Positions 35,399-44,234 of a DNA stretch of 64,000 bases are shown in pieces (position 1 is the first letter of the stretch; every line of letters begins with the position of its first letter). The notes below the pieces were generated by a model, which saw only the letters and a program-made list of their open reading frames with translations, had not been told where the DNA came from and did not search any database. The translations under genes and the position numbers were made by a program. The stretch covers positions 1 to 64,000 of the forward strand of contig JBFWLB010000004.1 of assembly GCA_050252335.1 (NCBI GenBank), in the 5' to 3' direction. Source of the DNA: Berkiella_A sp050252335 (GTDB taxonomy: Bacteria; Pseudomonadota; Gammaproteobacteria; Berkiellales; Berkiellaceae).

Positions 35399-36496
35399 CT
35401 ACTTCACCAGACTACGGATAGCAACACGGCCATGTTTCACGTGAAACATCTCATGGGCCGCACCATCACATAGATCTGACCATATGTCTTCTTCTACAGA
35501 AGTAATAAATACTTGATGCTCTCTCTCAAGCAACCAGTTTAAAATTAAGCTCAGATTGTATTTATCTAATTCAGAGGCAAGATCATCTATTAAAAAAATG
35601 CTTTTAGCTGCTGTTTGCTGAGATAAATAAACAGATTGCGCTAAGATCAAAGCGCTTACGAATAATTTCTGCTGCCCTCTGGAAAGAATATGCTGAGCCG
35701 GAAAGCCTGCTACGCTAAACTTAAGATCGGCACGATGTGGCCCAACACTTGTTGAGCGGTAACGATAATCTTGCTCAAGCGTCTTCTTTAAGGCCTCAGC
35801 ATAGCCTCCTTCACTGTTCTGAGCCCAACCTGATACATATTCATACTGAATGCAAAGATTGGGTAAGAAAATCGCTAAAATGTCATAGAAAATTGGAATA
35901 TATTCACTTAAATAATGCTGACGCATCGTGGATATAGCTTCTGCACTAAACACAAAACCTTCATCAAGTGCCCGAATAACCTGTGGAGAAGCTTGTTGTT
36001 TAAGGGCAGCGTTACGTTGCTTCAAGCCTTTTTTGAAACGCATACTCAATCCAACAAAAGAATGTTCCACGTGGAACACACCAAGATCAATGAAGCGTCT
36101 TCTTATCTCAGGGCCAGTTGTTAAGAGATCAAAACTATCCGGTGTAATAATCTGAACGGGCATATTTGCAATAAAATCGGTTAACTTAACACCTGTTTCG
36201 CCTCTTGCTTGTAGAATTAAGGCTTCCGCAGCGCGTTTCTCCACCCCTAAAGAGAATAGTTTATCTTTTTCTGCAACCTCAGCATAACAAACCAATCTTG
36301 TCTTCTGATGATTAATAACGGGTTGTAATTCGCGTGTTCGAAAAGATCGCCCTAAACTTAAAACATGGATTGCTTCAAGAAGACTGGTCTTTCCACTACC
36401 ATTGGCGCCAACGATAATATTACAGGATGGGTGTGGTTTAAAATTAATATCTTCTAAGTTTCGAAAGCCTTCTGCACGCAATCGCTGCAAATGCAT
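35399..36496 (-). CDS. recF: DNA replication and repair protein RecF
   Basis: A 365-aa SMC-like ATPase that helps load RecA at gaps with RecO and RecR. The Walker A motif is GANGSGKTSLLEAI near residue 30. The ABC signature region is around LSRGQQKLF and the Walker B/D-loop is IFLIDDLASELD. I chose the ATG at 36496 one base after the dnaN stop; the frame reaches 36589 but only inside dnaN. Its coding sequence contains two parS-like palindromes. Confidence 0.95.
   Translation of the reverse strand: MHLQRLRAEGFRNLEDINFKPHPSCNIIVGANGSGKTSLLEAIHVLSLGRSFRTRELQPVINHQKTRLVCYAEVAEKDKLFSLGVEKRAAEALILQARGETGVKLTDFIANMPVQIITPDSFDLLTTGPEIRRRFIDLGVFHVEHSFVGLSMRFKKGLKQRNAALKQQASPQVIRALDEGFVFSAEAISTMRQHYLSEYIPIFYDILAIFLPNLCIQYEYVSGWAQNSEGGYAEALKKTLEQDYRYRSTSVGPHRADLKFSVAGFPAQHILSRGQQKLFVSALILAQSVYLSQQTAAKSIFLIDDLASELDKYNLSLILNWLLEREHQVFITSVEEDIWSDLCDGAAHEMFHVKHGRVAIRSLVK
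35433..35448. promoter_or_regulatory. parS site 2, perfect, inside recF
   Basis: TGTTTCACGTGAAACA is an exact match to the universal ParB-binding palindrome. It lies in the last codons of recF. Confidence 0.92.
36063..36078. promoter_or_regulatory. parS-like site 3, inside recF
   Basis: TGTTCCACGTGGAACA is a perfect palindrome with two symmetric changes from the consensus parS. It lies in the middle of recF, about 630 bp from the perfect site. Confidence 0.75.
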
Positions 36497-36497
36497 T

Positions 36498-37622
36498 TTA
36501 GATTCGCATGGGCATAACAACATACAAATGAGCGTCGGCAAAACCCTCACCCTCAGCGCAAGAAAACAACGCGCTACTGTTAGGATCAATGACCGTCATT
36601 GTAATGGTTTCGGTGTGCATAGCCGTTAAATAATCGAGCAAATAGCTTACATTAAAGCCTATTTCTATATCATCTCCTGAAAAGCTTGCTTCCATTTCTT
36701 CAACACCTTCATCTTTATCAGAATTAATGGTGATGAGCTTCAAAAGATTGTGAGAAAAATGTAAACGAACGCCCCGCTGCTTCTCAGAGAGTAAAGCAGA
36801 AACACGTGTTAACGCATTTTTGAAAAGCTCCCTGTTTAAAACAACAGTTTTTCCAGGTGCAGATGGTAAAATTGCTTTATAACTTGGAAATTTTCCATCA
36901 ATTAATTTTGTAACAAAACTATAACCTGTTGTGATAGTTCTTAAATGATTTTTACCAATAACAATGCCAACCTCTTCCTCCCCTTCTGCAAAAAGTCTTT
37001 GCATTTCAAGCACAGCTTTTTTAGGAATAATCACTTCTCGTGCTTCACTCATATTTAAAGCACAAGCTGCTTTTAAGGTGGCTAATCGATGCCCATCTGT
37101 TGCTGTTACTCGAAGACCATCAGGCTCAAAACTTAAACAAATTCCATTTAAATAATAACGCGCTGTGTCTAAAGATTGAGACAACGCAAAACCACAAGAA
37201 GACAGTAATTGTCTTAACATGGATTGCGATAAAGAAATTTCTATATCCGCTGAACTTTGCTCTATTTGTGGAAAATCATCTGCGGGCAAACAAGCTAAAC
37301 TATAACGACTTCTATCTGCTTTTAAGCTTAATTTATTATTCTGATAATTAAATTCAATTTGCGAATTCTCAGGAAGCGCTTTGCAAATATCAATTAATTT
37401 TTTTGCGCCAACGGTTACTTCTCCTGCATCAGCATTTTCTGCAAGTGGGATCCGCGAGATCAACTCAATCTCTAAATCAGTCCCCACCAAAGAAAGTAAT
37501 TGGCTTTTAACGGTTATTAAAATATTAGATAAAATTGGCTTTTGCACAGGACGCTTATCAACCGTACCTGCCACACGTTGCAAAGGTTTAAGCAGTGCCT
37601 CTCTGTGAATCAAAAACCGCAT
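36498..37622 (-). CDS. dnaN: DNA polymerase III beta sliding clamp
   Basis: A 374-aa ring-forming processivity clamp. It opens MRFLIHREALLKPLQRVAG and has the three repeated clamp domains, with PILSNILI and the C-terminal YVVMPMRI, where family members end in a conserved VMPMR. Length matches E. coli (366 aa). It lies 14 bp after dnaA and directly before recF, the classic origin order. Confidence 0.98.
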   Translation of the reverse strand: MRFLIHREALLKPLQRVAGTVDKRPVQKPILSNILITVKSQLLSLVGTDLEIELISRIPLAENADAGEVTVGAKKLIDICKALPENSQIEFNYQNNKLSLKADRSRYSLACLPADDFPQIEQSSADIEISLSQSMLRQLLSSCGFALSQSLDTARYYLNGICLSFEPDGLRVTATDGHRLATLKAACALNMSEAREVIIPKKAVLEMQRLFAEGEEEVGIVIGKNHLRTITTGYSFVTKLIDGKFPSYKAILPSAPGKTVVLNRELFKNALTRVSALLSEKQRGVRLHFSHNLLKLITINSDKDEGVEEMEASFSGDDIEIGFNVSYLLDYLTAMHTETITMTVIDPNSSALFSCAEGEGFADAHLYVVMPMRI

Positions 37623-37636
37623 TATTTTCTACATCC

Positions 37637-39019
37637 TCAGGTTGATAAAATTCTAAGCAGATTTGAGCAATCTTCAGCCATATCAGCATCTGATTCACGT
37701 AAATTTTTAATCGTTTTGCAAGCATGTAACACAGTCGTATGATCTCGCCCACCAAAGGCATCACCAATTTCAGGTAAGCTGTGATTGGTTAACTCTTTAC
37801 ATAAAGACATAGCCACTTGTCGTGGTCTTGCCACAGAACGATTACGTCTTTTGGACAGTAAATCCGATACCTTTATTTTGTAGTATTCAGCAACTGTTCT
37901 CAAAATATTATCAATAGACACAAGTTTATCTTGCACTGCCAAAACGTCTTTCAATGACTCTTGAGTAAAGGCAATGTCAATCTGACTACCCGTAAATTGA
38001 GCATTGGCAATAATACGCTTTAATGCACCTTCCAACTCACGTACGTTCGAACGTATACGCTTTGCAATGAAAAATGCGACTTCATGTGGCAAGAGAATGT
38101 TAGATTGTTCTGCTTTGCTGATCAAAATAGCAACGCGTGTTTCCAATTCTGGAGGCTCTACAGCAACAGTCAAACCAGAGCCAAAGCGAGATTTTAGACG
38201 TTCCTCTATTCCATTGATTTCTTTAGGAAATCTATCAGAAGTCAAAATAATTTGCTGTTGACCTTCTAATAATGCATTAAAGGTATGGAAAAACTCTTCT
38301 TGAGAACGTTCTTTTCCAGCAAAGAATTGAATATCGTCAATTAACAAGGCATCTACGGAACGATAAAAACGTTTAAACTCATTAATGGTATTGCTCTGTA
38401 ATGCCTTTACCATATCTGCAACAAAACGCTCAGAATGTAGGTAAATAACTTTTCCATTTTTCTTTTTGGCTAAAATAGCATTACCAATGGCATGCATAAG
38501 GTGGGTTTTTCCCAATCCTACGCCCCCGTATAGAAACAACGGGTTGTAAGCCCCTCCTGGATTCTCAGCAACCTGTTTTGCAGCCGCCTCAGCCAATTGG
38601 TTAGACTTGCCTACTACAAAGTTTTCAAAGACATAATTAGGATTCAAATTACTCTGATGAGATACCGCTACTGGTGCAGCGGATTGATGTGTAATCTCAA
38701 CCTTTGCAGTTTCTTCAACGCCACTAGAGACAGCCTCTTCTACAATACTGGGTGCAGCGCTAACAGTGCTGTGTTGTCTTTCTCCAATACCTACCATGAC
38801 CCTTGGCGCTTTACCTTGAGTCAGCTCACCCAAAAGCTGTGTAATCCGTGCTAAATACTCCTGCAAGACCCCATCCAAAACGTATTGGTTGGGCGCCCAC
38901 AAGGTTAACCCCAAACCAGACTCTTCTGCTTGTAAGGGGCTGATCCATTGATTAAAGGAAGATTGTGCTACCTCTTCTTTTAATCGCTGCACACACTGTT
39001 GCCAAAGTGAAATTGACAC
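37637..39019 (-). CDS. dnaA: Chromosomal replication initiator DnaA
   Basis: A 460-aa AAA+ initiator that binds DnaA boxes and melts oriC. Domain I (1-85) begins SLWQQCVQRLKEEV. The Walker A motif is GGVGLGKTHL and Walker B is ALLIDDIQFFAGK. The C-terminal helix-turn-helix carries the signature GDAFGGRDHTTVLHACKTI. The start codon is GTG at 39019. It is divergent from rpmH across the origin. Confidence 0.98.
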   Translation of the reverse strand: MSISLWQQCVQRLKEEVAQSSFNQWISPLQAEESGLGLTLWAPNQYVLDGVLQEYLARITQLLGELTQGKAPRVMVGIGERQHSTVSAAPSIVEEAVSSGVEETAKVEITHQSAAPVAVSHQSNLNPNYVFENFVVGKSNQLAEAAAKQVAENPGGAYNPLFLYGGVGLGKTHLMHAIGNAILAKKKNGKVIYLHSERFVADMVKALQSNTINEFKRFYRSVDALLIDDIQFFAGKERSQEEFFHTFNALLEGQQQIILTSDRFPKEINGIEERLKSRFGSGLTVAVEPPELETRVAILISKAEQSNILLPHEVAFFIAKRIRSNVRELEGALKRIIANAQFTGSQIDIAFTQESLKDVLAVQDKLVSIDNILRTVAEYYKIKVSDLLSKRRNRSVARPRQVAMSLCKELTNHSLPEIGDAFGGRDHTTVLHACKTIKNLRESDADMAEDCSNLLRILST

Positions 39020-40459
39020 CGCTTCTTTTACTCCCGCGACAAAACATTATCGTGATGTTAATAATTACACTCACAAACAAGCATTTGTGTTTGTATGTTT
39101 AGCGTAACTTTTTAAACTGCTTTTTATGCTTTAAACAACCGACAAAAATACAATTTTTAACGAAAACGAAACCATATCTAATAACTTAGGTTATTAAACA
39201 CAGTTAAAAATTAAAATAATTAATGGCTAACAACTTACTCCGTATCACGAAACGTCCCTTTTTGGTCAAAATTGACCACAAAAATAAACGCTTTCCTTCG
39301 CCTATGGGGTTAAGAGTAAGTCGTTATGCTAAATGCTAAATAAGGGAAGATTATTAGTGTTTTGTATGTTCAGAAACTAGATCCCCTACAACGAACCCGT
39401 AGTTTAACGATCTTTTCTTAACTTATCCACACTGGATTTTTATGTGAATGGTTGTCTAGCGCCACAAAATATCATGAAAAATCTAGTTTTGATTTAGGTG
39501 AGTATCTTCTAAGCACTCTTTGTCTCCCACCTTAGCCTTTCCTGCGCTTCACATTTTCCAAGTTATACAATGTATTTGGGGTTATGGTGTGAATAAACTG
39601 ACAATAATCCATTTAAAAAGAATACACTTATCAACAATTTTTCTTCATAGCCTTAGTTATAAACAACTCTCTCACATGTAATACCGATAACACCCCAAGC
39701 CTTAGTCTTAGCCTAAGTCTTTAAAATTAAATATTTATTTAAAGTTATACACAGGCATACATCCTGCTTATAAAAATTATCTATCAGATCAAATAATAAA
39801 ATAGTATTTATTAGGGTGCTTTATAATTTGTTTGTTAAATAACGCCTGCTATGTAGATAAATTGTGCAAAACTCACCCCACTTGCTTGGGATAACTTGAG
39901 AGTCTTTTAAAAAATTGGGTTAAGCCTTATGTTATCCCCAGCTAATTAAAGGCTTGTTCCCCCTTATACCCCAAGCCATAAAAAATTTTAATTTTTTGAT
40001 TTTTAAAAAAAACATTGAGTTATCCACAAATTACCACGCTATAATTACTACATCAGTATATTAAGATATTAAATAAATAATTATTATTTCTTAATTATTA
40101 AAAATATTGTTTATTTAAGTATTTCGTTTAAAACCTATGTATAACTAACGTGTAATTTTGTGGATTATTTGATGCTTTTTATGATTTTGAGCGCTAATCA
40201 AACTTATCCAGAACTTACAATAGACACAATCCCAAGGGTTATGCACAGAAAATCATAAGCTAAGCTGTTGATAAAATATAAATTTTTCAGTTTTTCCGCT
40301 TATACACAGGACTAATCATAAACATTGATCTATTCAATTTCATAAATATATATTTAATATACTATTTGGATTTTAAAACTTGACAGATTGAGTCTCATTA
40401 AACTATAGTTGACCACCTAATTTTACAGTGTCTAAATAGTTAGCTAGCTTGGTGCAAAA
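39020..40459. other. Replication origin region oriC
   Basis: A non-coding 1.4 kb gap between dnaA and rpmH. Boxes matching TTATNCACA on either strand are at 39423-39431 (TTATCCACA), 39588-39596 (TGTGAATAA), 39745-39753 (TTATACACA), 40020-40028 (TTATCCACA), 40239-40247 (TTATGCACA) and 40300-40308 (TTATACACA). A one-mismatch box is at 40159-40167. Very AT-rich stretches at 39980-40015 and 40055-40130 are candidate unwinding elements. GATCTATTCAATT (40327-40339) resembles the E. coli 13-mer. Location, box density and flanking genes together make this the likely chromosomal origin. Confidence 0.9.
40380..40409 (+). promoter_or_regulatory. Sigma70-type promoter of rpmH
   Basis: TTGACA (40380-40385), 18-bp spacer, TATAGT (40404-40409), about 50 bp before the rpmH ATG. 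Confidence 0.7.
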
Positions 40460-40615
40460 ATGAAAAGAACCTTCCAAAGAAAAACAAGACTAACCAGAGC
40501 CAGAACACATGGATTTAGAAAGCGCATGCAATCTAAAAATGGTCGTCTCGTATTAAGCAGACGTCGCAAGAAAGGACGTAAAAATCTAGTTTCTGTCGGC
40601 GGCTTAAAGAAATAA
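40460..40615 (+). CDS. rpmH: 50S ribosomal protein L34
   Basis: A 51-aa very basic ribosomal protein. MKRTFQRKTR at the start, RTHGFRKRM and the KNGRLVLSRRRKKGRK segment are diagnostic of L34. The C-terminus carries a few extra residues (SVGGLKK) compared with the usual 44-46 aa. It is followed by rnpA after 15 bp, the universal order beside oriC. Confidence 0.97.
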   Translation: MKRTFQRKTRLTRARTHGFRKRMQSKNGRLVLSRRRKKGRKNLVSVGGLKK

Positions 40616-40630
40616 AGGTATTGTGTTAGC

Positions 40631-41020
40631 TTGATAGTAAATGAGCACAGCGCAATTCCAAAGCTAAAGTTTGCAAAAACAAATCGTTTAATTGTTAGAA
40701 GTGAGTTTCAAACTGTTTTTAATAAAGGCAGGAGGCTCAATGGTTATTCGATTTGTTTGTATTACTATGCCAATAAACTTCAAACAGCTCGCCTTGGCGT
40801 TGTTATCGCTAAACGGGTAATTCCTAAAGCCGTAAATCGAAATACCTATAGACGACTCATCAAAGAAAGTTTTCGCTTGGCTCAAGATGATATTAAAGGT
40901 TTGGATATTGTTGTCTTGCTTAAGAAAACGCCTGACAAACAGCGTCCAAGCAACGAAAAGATTAAGCATGAATTGCAAAAGATATGGCAACGTTTACCAA
41001 CTTTTCACAAAGAAGCTTAG
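40631..41020 (+). CDS. rnpA: Ribonuclease P protein component
   Basis: A basic protein of up to 129 aa that assists the RNase P RNA in tRNA 5'-end processing. LGVVIAKRVIPKAVNRNTYRRLIKESFR contains the family RNR-type motif (here NRNTYRR) and the preceding conserved basic helix. No ATG or GTG lies in frame near the start, so TTG at 40631 is the likely initiation codon. It overlaps yidD by 37 nt. Confidence 0.93.
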   Translation: MIVNEHSAIPKLKFAKTNRLIVRSEFQTVFNKGRRLNGYSICLYYYANKLQTARLGVVIAKRVIPKAVNRNTYRRLIKESFRLAQDDIKGLDIVVLLKKTPDKQRPSNEKIKHELQKIWQRLPTFHKEA

Positions 41021-41214
41021 TCCTTTTGATAAAAGGATATCAATATTTTCTAAGCCCATGGCTTGGAAGAAGTTGTCGATTTTTTCCCTCTTGTTCTCAT
41101 TACGCCATTGAAGCAATAGAAAAGCATGGCAGCATACGAGGGAGCAGATATGTCATTTGTCGATTATTGAAATGTCATCCTTTTCATCCTGGTGGCATAG
41201 ATTTAGTACCATAA
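40984..41214 (+). CDS. yidD: Membrane protein insertion efficiency factor YidD
   Basis: A 76-aa protein with the YidD signature: LLIKGYQYFLSPWLGRSCRFFPSCSHYAIEAI, and HPFHPGGIDLVP at the end. The three conserved cysteines (CRFFPSC, CRLLKCHP) are present. It associates with the inner membrane and helps YidC-mediated insertion. It overlaps rnpA and is followed 11 bp later by yidC. Confidence 0.95.
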   Translation: MATFTNFSQRSLVLLIKGYQYFLSPWLGRSCRFFPSCSHYAIEAIEKHGSIRGSRYVICRLLKCHPFHPGGIDLVP

Positions 41215-41225
41215 GAGGAACGGTC

Positions 41226-42899
41226 ATGGATTTACAACGCGTTCGCGTTTTTATTTTATTATCTTTATTTGTTGTTGGGCTTATGCTGTACAGCACATGG
41301 CAACAAGAACAGGTACCTGAACTTGCTTCTAAATCGACAAGTCAAAGTTTGCAGCCTAATAAAGATATTCCATCTGATGTGCCGAATATTCAAAGTTCGT
41401 TGCCAAGCAGCTCACATTTAAACATACCCTCATCAACGGTACCAACAACGCTTATCACAGTTGATACGGATGTCTTTAAGCTTAAAATTGATCCTATGGG
41501 TGGTGATATTGTTTTTGCAAATTTACCACAATATCCAACCTCTCTTGAAACACCGGATGATGCCTATCAATTATTAGATAATATTGCAGATAAGCGTTTT
41601 TACGTTGTGCAAACAGGGCTGTTAGGACAAGACAATTCTGGACCCGATTCAAGAATCAAGGGCAGAGCTGCGTATAAAGTTGCTCAAACAAAATATGTGC
41701 TTGCACCTTCTCAAGAAACACTGCAAGTACCACTTGTTTGGGAGGAAGATGGGCTTAGAGTTACAAAGCTATTTACACTCAAACGAAATAGTTATGTGAT
41801 TGATGTGACCTATAAAATAGAAAACACAAGACAAAATGCTTGGGTTGGAAGTTACTATGGTCAAATCAAAAGACAGCAGGAAGAACAAAAGAGAGCCTTT
41901 TTATCTGTTCAAATGTATCAAGGCGCTGCAGTTCATACTGCAGATAAACCCTATAAAAAGGTTAGTTTCAAAGACATGAAACAAAATACCTTTAAACAGA
42001 CCTTAAAAGGTGGTTGGGTTGCCATGTTAGAGCACTATTTCTTAAGTGCTTGGATTCCTGCAAAAGATGCAGAGCAAAAATATTATTCTCGTGTGGATGA
42101 AAATGATATTTATACTATTGGTACCTTGTCTTCCTTTGAGGTTCCTGCTCAATCAACGCTTGAAGTAGGGGGAAGGCTCTATTTAGGCCCAGAAATCACC
42201 GATGTATTAAAAGAACTTTCTCCAGGTCTTGAGTTGACTGTAGATTACGGTATTTTGTGGCCAATCTCTCAATTGCTATTTTGGTTGTTAAAATATATTC
42301 ACGATTTTGTTGGTAATTGGGGATGGTCAATTATTTTGTTAACACTTCTGATTAAAGTAGTGTTTTATAAGCTGTCTGCTGCAAGTTATAAATCAATGGC
42401 GCACCTTAAAGAAGTACAGCCTAAAATTGAGGCGCTCAAGCAACGATGTGGTGAGGATAAGCAACAATTTAGTCAGTCTTTGATTGAGCTATATCGTAAA
42501 GAGAAAATAAATCCACTGGGTGGTTGTTTGCCAATTCTTATCCAGATTCCAGTATTTATTGCTTTATATTATGTGTTGCTTGAAAGTGTAGAGTTAAGAC
42601 AAGCGCCGTTTATTTTTTGGATAAATGATCTTTCTATTAAAGATCCATACTATGTATTGCCTATTATTATGGGAGCATCTATGTTCTTCCAGCAACGCAT
42701 GAATCCACCACCACCGGATCCTATGCAAGCTAAGATTATGATGTCTATGCCATTTATCTTTACCATATTGTTTGTATCATTCCCTGCAGGATTGGTATTG
42801 TATTGGGTTGCTAATAACTTAATATCTATGTTGCAGCAATGGTATATCACTCGAAAATTTGGTTTAAAAGCAAAACCACTTCAAGCAAAAAACGCATGA
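41226..42899 (+). CDS. yidC: Membrane protein insertase YidC
   Basis: A 557-aa inner-membrane insertase. It has an N-terminal transmembrane anchor (RVFILLSLFVVGLMLYS), a ~300-residue periplasmic beta domain, and a C-terminal five-helix core beginning near PISQLLFWLLKYIHDFVG. The core includes NPLGGCLPILIQIPVFIALYYVL and the late FPAGLVLYWVANNLISMLQQW. I chose the ATG at 41226 with AGAGGA upstream; the frame starts earlier inside yidD. Confidence 0.97.
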   Translation: MDLQRVRVFILLSLFVVGLMLYSTWQQEQVPELASKSTSQSLQPNKDIPSDVPNIQSSLPSSSHLNIPSSTVPTTLITVDTDVFKLKIDPMGGDIVFANLPQYPTSLETPDDAYQLLDNIADKRFYVVQTGLLGQDNSGPDSRIKGRAAYKVAQTKYVLAPSQETLQVPLVWEEDGLRVTKLFTLKRNSYVIDVTYKIENTRQNAWVGSYYGQIKRQQEEQKRAFLSVQMYQGAAVHTADKPYKKVSFKDMKQNTFKQTLKGGWVAMLEHYFLSAWIPAKDAEQKYYSRVDENDIYTIGTLSSFEVPAQSTLEVGGRLYLGPEITDVLKELSPGLELTVDYGILWPISQLLFWLLKYIHDFVGNWGWSIILLTLLIKVVFYKLSAASYKSMAHLKEVQPKIEALKQRCGEDKQQFSQSLIELYRKEKINPLGGCLPILIQIPVFIALYYVLLESVELRQAPFIFWINDLSIKDPYYVLPIIMGASMFFQQRMNPPPPDPMQAKIMMSMPFIFTILFVSFPAGLVLYWVANNLISMLQQWYITRKFGLKAKPLQAKNA

Positions 42900-42900
42900 T

Positions 42901-44232
42901 ATGAGCAACAACGTTGATACGATTGTGGCACAAGCAACCGCACCATTATTAGGTGCGGTTGGTATTGTGCGCATCAGCGGCAAAGATGTGACAGATATTG
43001 CACGCAGTATCATTGGTGTTGTGCCAGCCCCTCGCATCGCTACACTGGTTAATATTCAAGATCCTCATAAAGAAATAATTGATACCGGGTTAGCACTGTT
43101 TTTTCCGGGACCTCATTCTTTTACAGGGGAAGATGTTCTAGAGCTACAGTGTCATGGTGGCTTAGTTATTTTAGACATGATTGTAAAAGCCTGTGTTGAA
43201 ATGGGAGCCAGAATTGCAAAACCAGGTGAATTTTCTGAACGTGCATTCCTAAACGATAAAATAGATTTATGCCAAGCAGAAGCAATCGCTGATTTAATAC
43301 ATGCAACAACAGAGCAGGCTGTTAAAAGTGCGCATCGTTCATTGAGTGGTGCATTTTCTGATGAAATTAACAAAATTCAAGATGCGCTCACAGCATTACG
43401 CGTATATGTAGAAGCTGCTATAGATTTTGTAGAAGAAGAAATCGATTTTTTGTCGGATGGGAAAATATTAATTTCTATTGAAAGCCTTTTGTCTCAAATT
43501 ATTCATTTATTAAAGCTTGCACAACAAGGGCAATTGCTTCAAGAGGGCAACAAAGTTGTTATTGCTGGAAAACCAAATGTTGGAAAATCTAGCTTGTTTA
43601 ACATGCTTGCGCAGAATAACTCTGCCATTGTGACTGATATTCCTGGGACAACGCGAGACATTATCAAAGAAACCATTCAGATTAATGGGGTGCCAATACA
43701 CTTGTTAGATACCGCAGGTATTCGCTGTGCCACTGACGCGGTAGAAGAAGAGGGCATTAAAAGAGCCAAAGCGCAATTTAAATTAGCAGATACTATTTTG
43801 CTTGTTATCGATGCATCACAGAAGATATTGTTTACTGAAGTAGAGCAAGAGCTCTTGGCTGAATATAAAGATAAAACAATTGTGCTGCTAAATAAAATGG
43901 ATTTAATTGCTGATGCGCCAGAAGTTGATGGTGAATATATAGCGCTTTCAATTAAAAACGGCGCTGGTATGGATGCATTGCATTCTGCACTTACCAAGCA
44001 TGCACATTCATTTGAAGGTGTTTTTAGTGCGCGTAGACGACATGTTGATGCCATTAAAAGCGCGAAAGAGAACATTCAAAATGCACAAGTTCAGCTTGTA
44101 AATTTTAAGGCGGGCGAGTTGGTTGCTGAAGAATTAAGACAAGCACAATTGCATTTAAGTGAAATCACAGGACAGTTAACGTCCGATGATTTGTTGGGTA
44201 AAATATTTTCAACTTTTTGTGTCGGTAAATAA
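42901..44232 (+). CDS. mnmE: tRNA modification GTPase MnmE
   Basis: A 443-aa GTPase that with MnmG installs the (c)mnm5 group on U34 of tRNAs. The N-terminal THF-binding domain begins DTIVAQATAPLLGAVGIVRISG. The G domain has GKPNVGKSSLFN, DIPGTTRD, DTAGIR and NKMD. The C-terminus ends FCVGK, matching the catalytic CxGK motif. It is shorter by about ten residues than E. coli MnmE (454). It starts one base after the yidC stop. Confidence 0.97.
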   Translation: MSNNVDTIVAQATAPLLGAVGIVRISGKDVTDIARSIIGVVPAPRIATLVNIQDPHKEIIDTGLALFFPGPHSFTGEDVLELQCHGGLVILDMIVKACVEMGARIAKPGEFSERAFLNDKIDLCQAEAIADLIHATTEQAVKSAHRSLSGAFSDEINKIQDALTALRVYVEAAIDFVEEEIDFLSDGKILISIESLLSQIIHLLKLAQQGQLLQEGNKVVIAGKPNVGKSSLFNMLAQNNSAIVTDIPGTTRDIIKETIQINGVPIHLLDTAGIRCATDAVEEEGIKRAKAQFKLADTILLVIDASQKILFTEVEQELLAEYKDKTIVLLNKMDLIADAPEVDGEYIALSIKNGAGMDALHSALTKHAHSFEGVFSARRRHVDAIKSAKENIQNAQVQLVNFKAGELVAEELRQAQLHLSEITGQLTSDDLLGKIFSTFCVGK

Positions 44233-44234
44233 TC

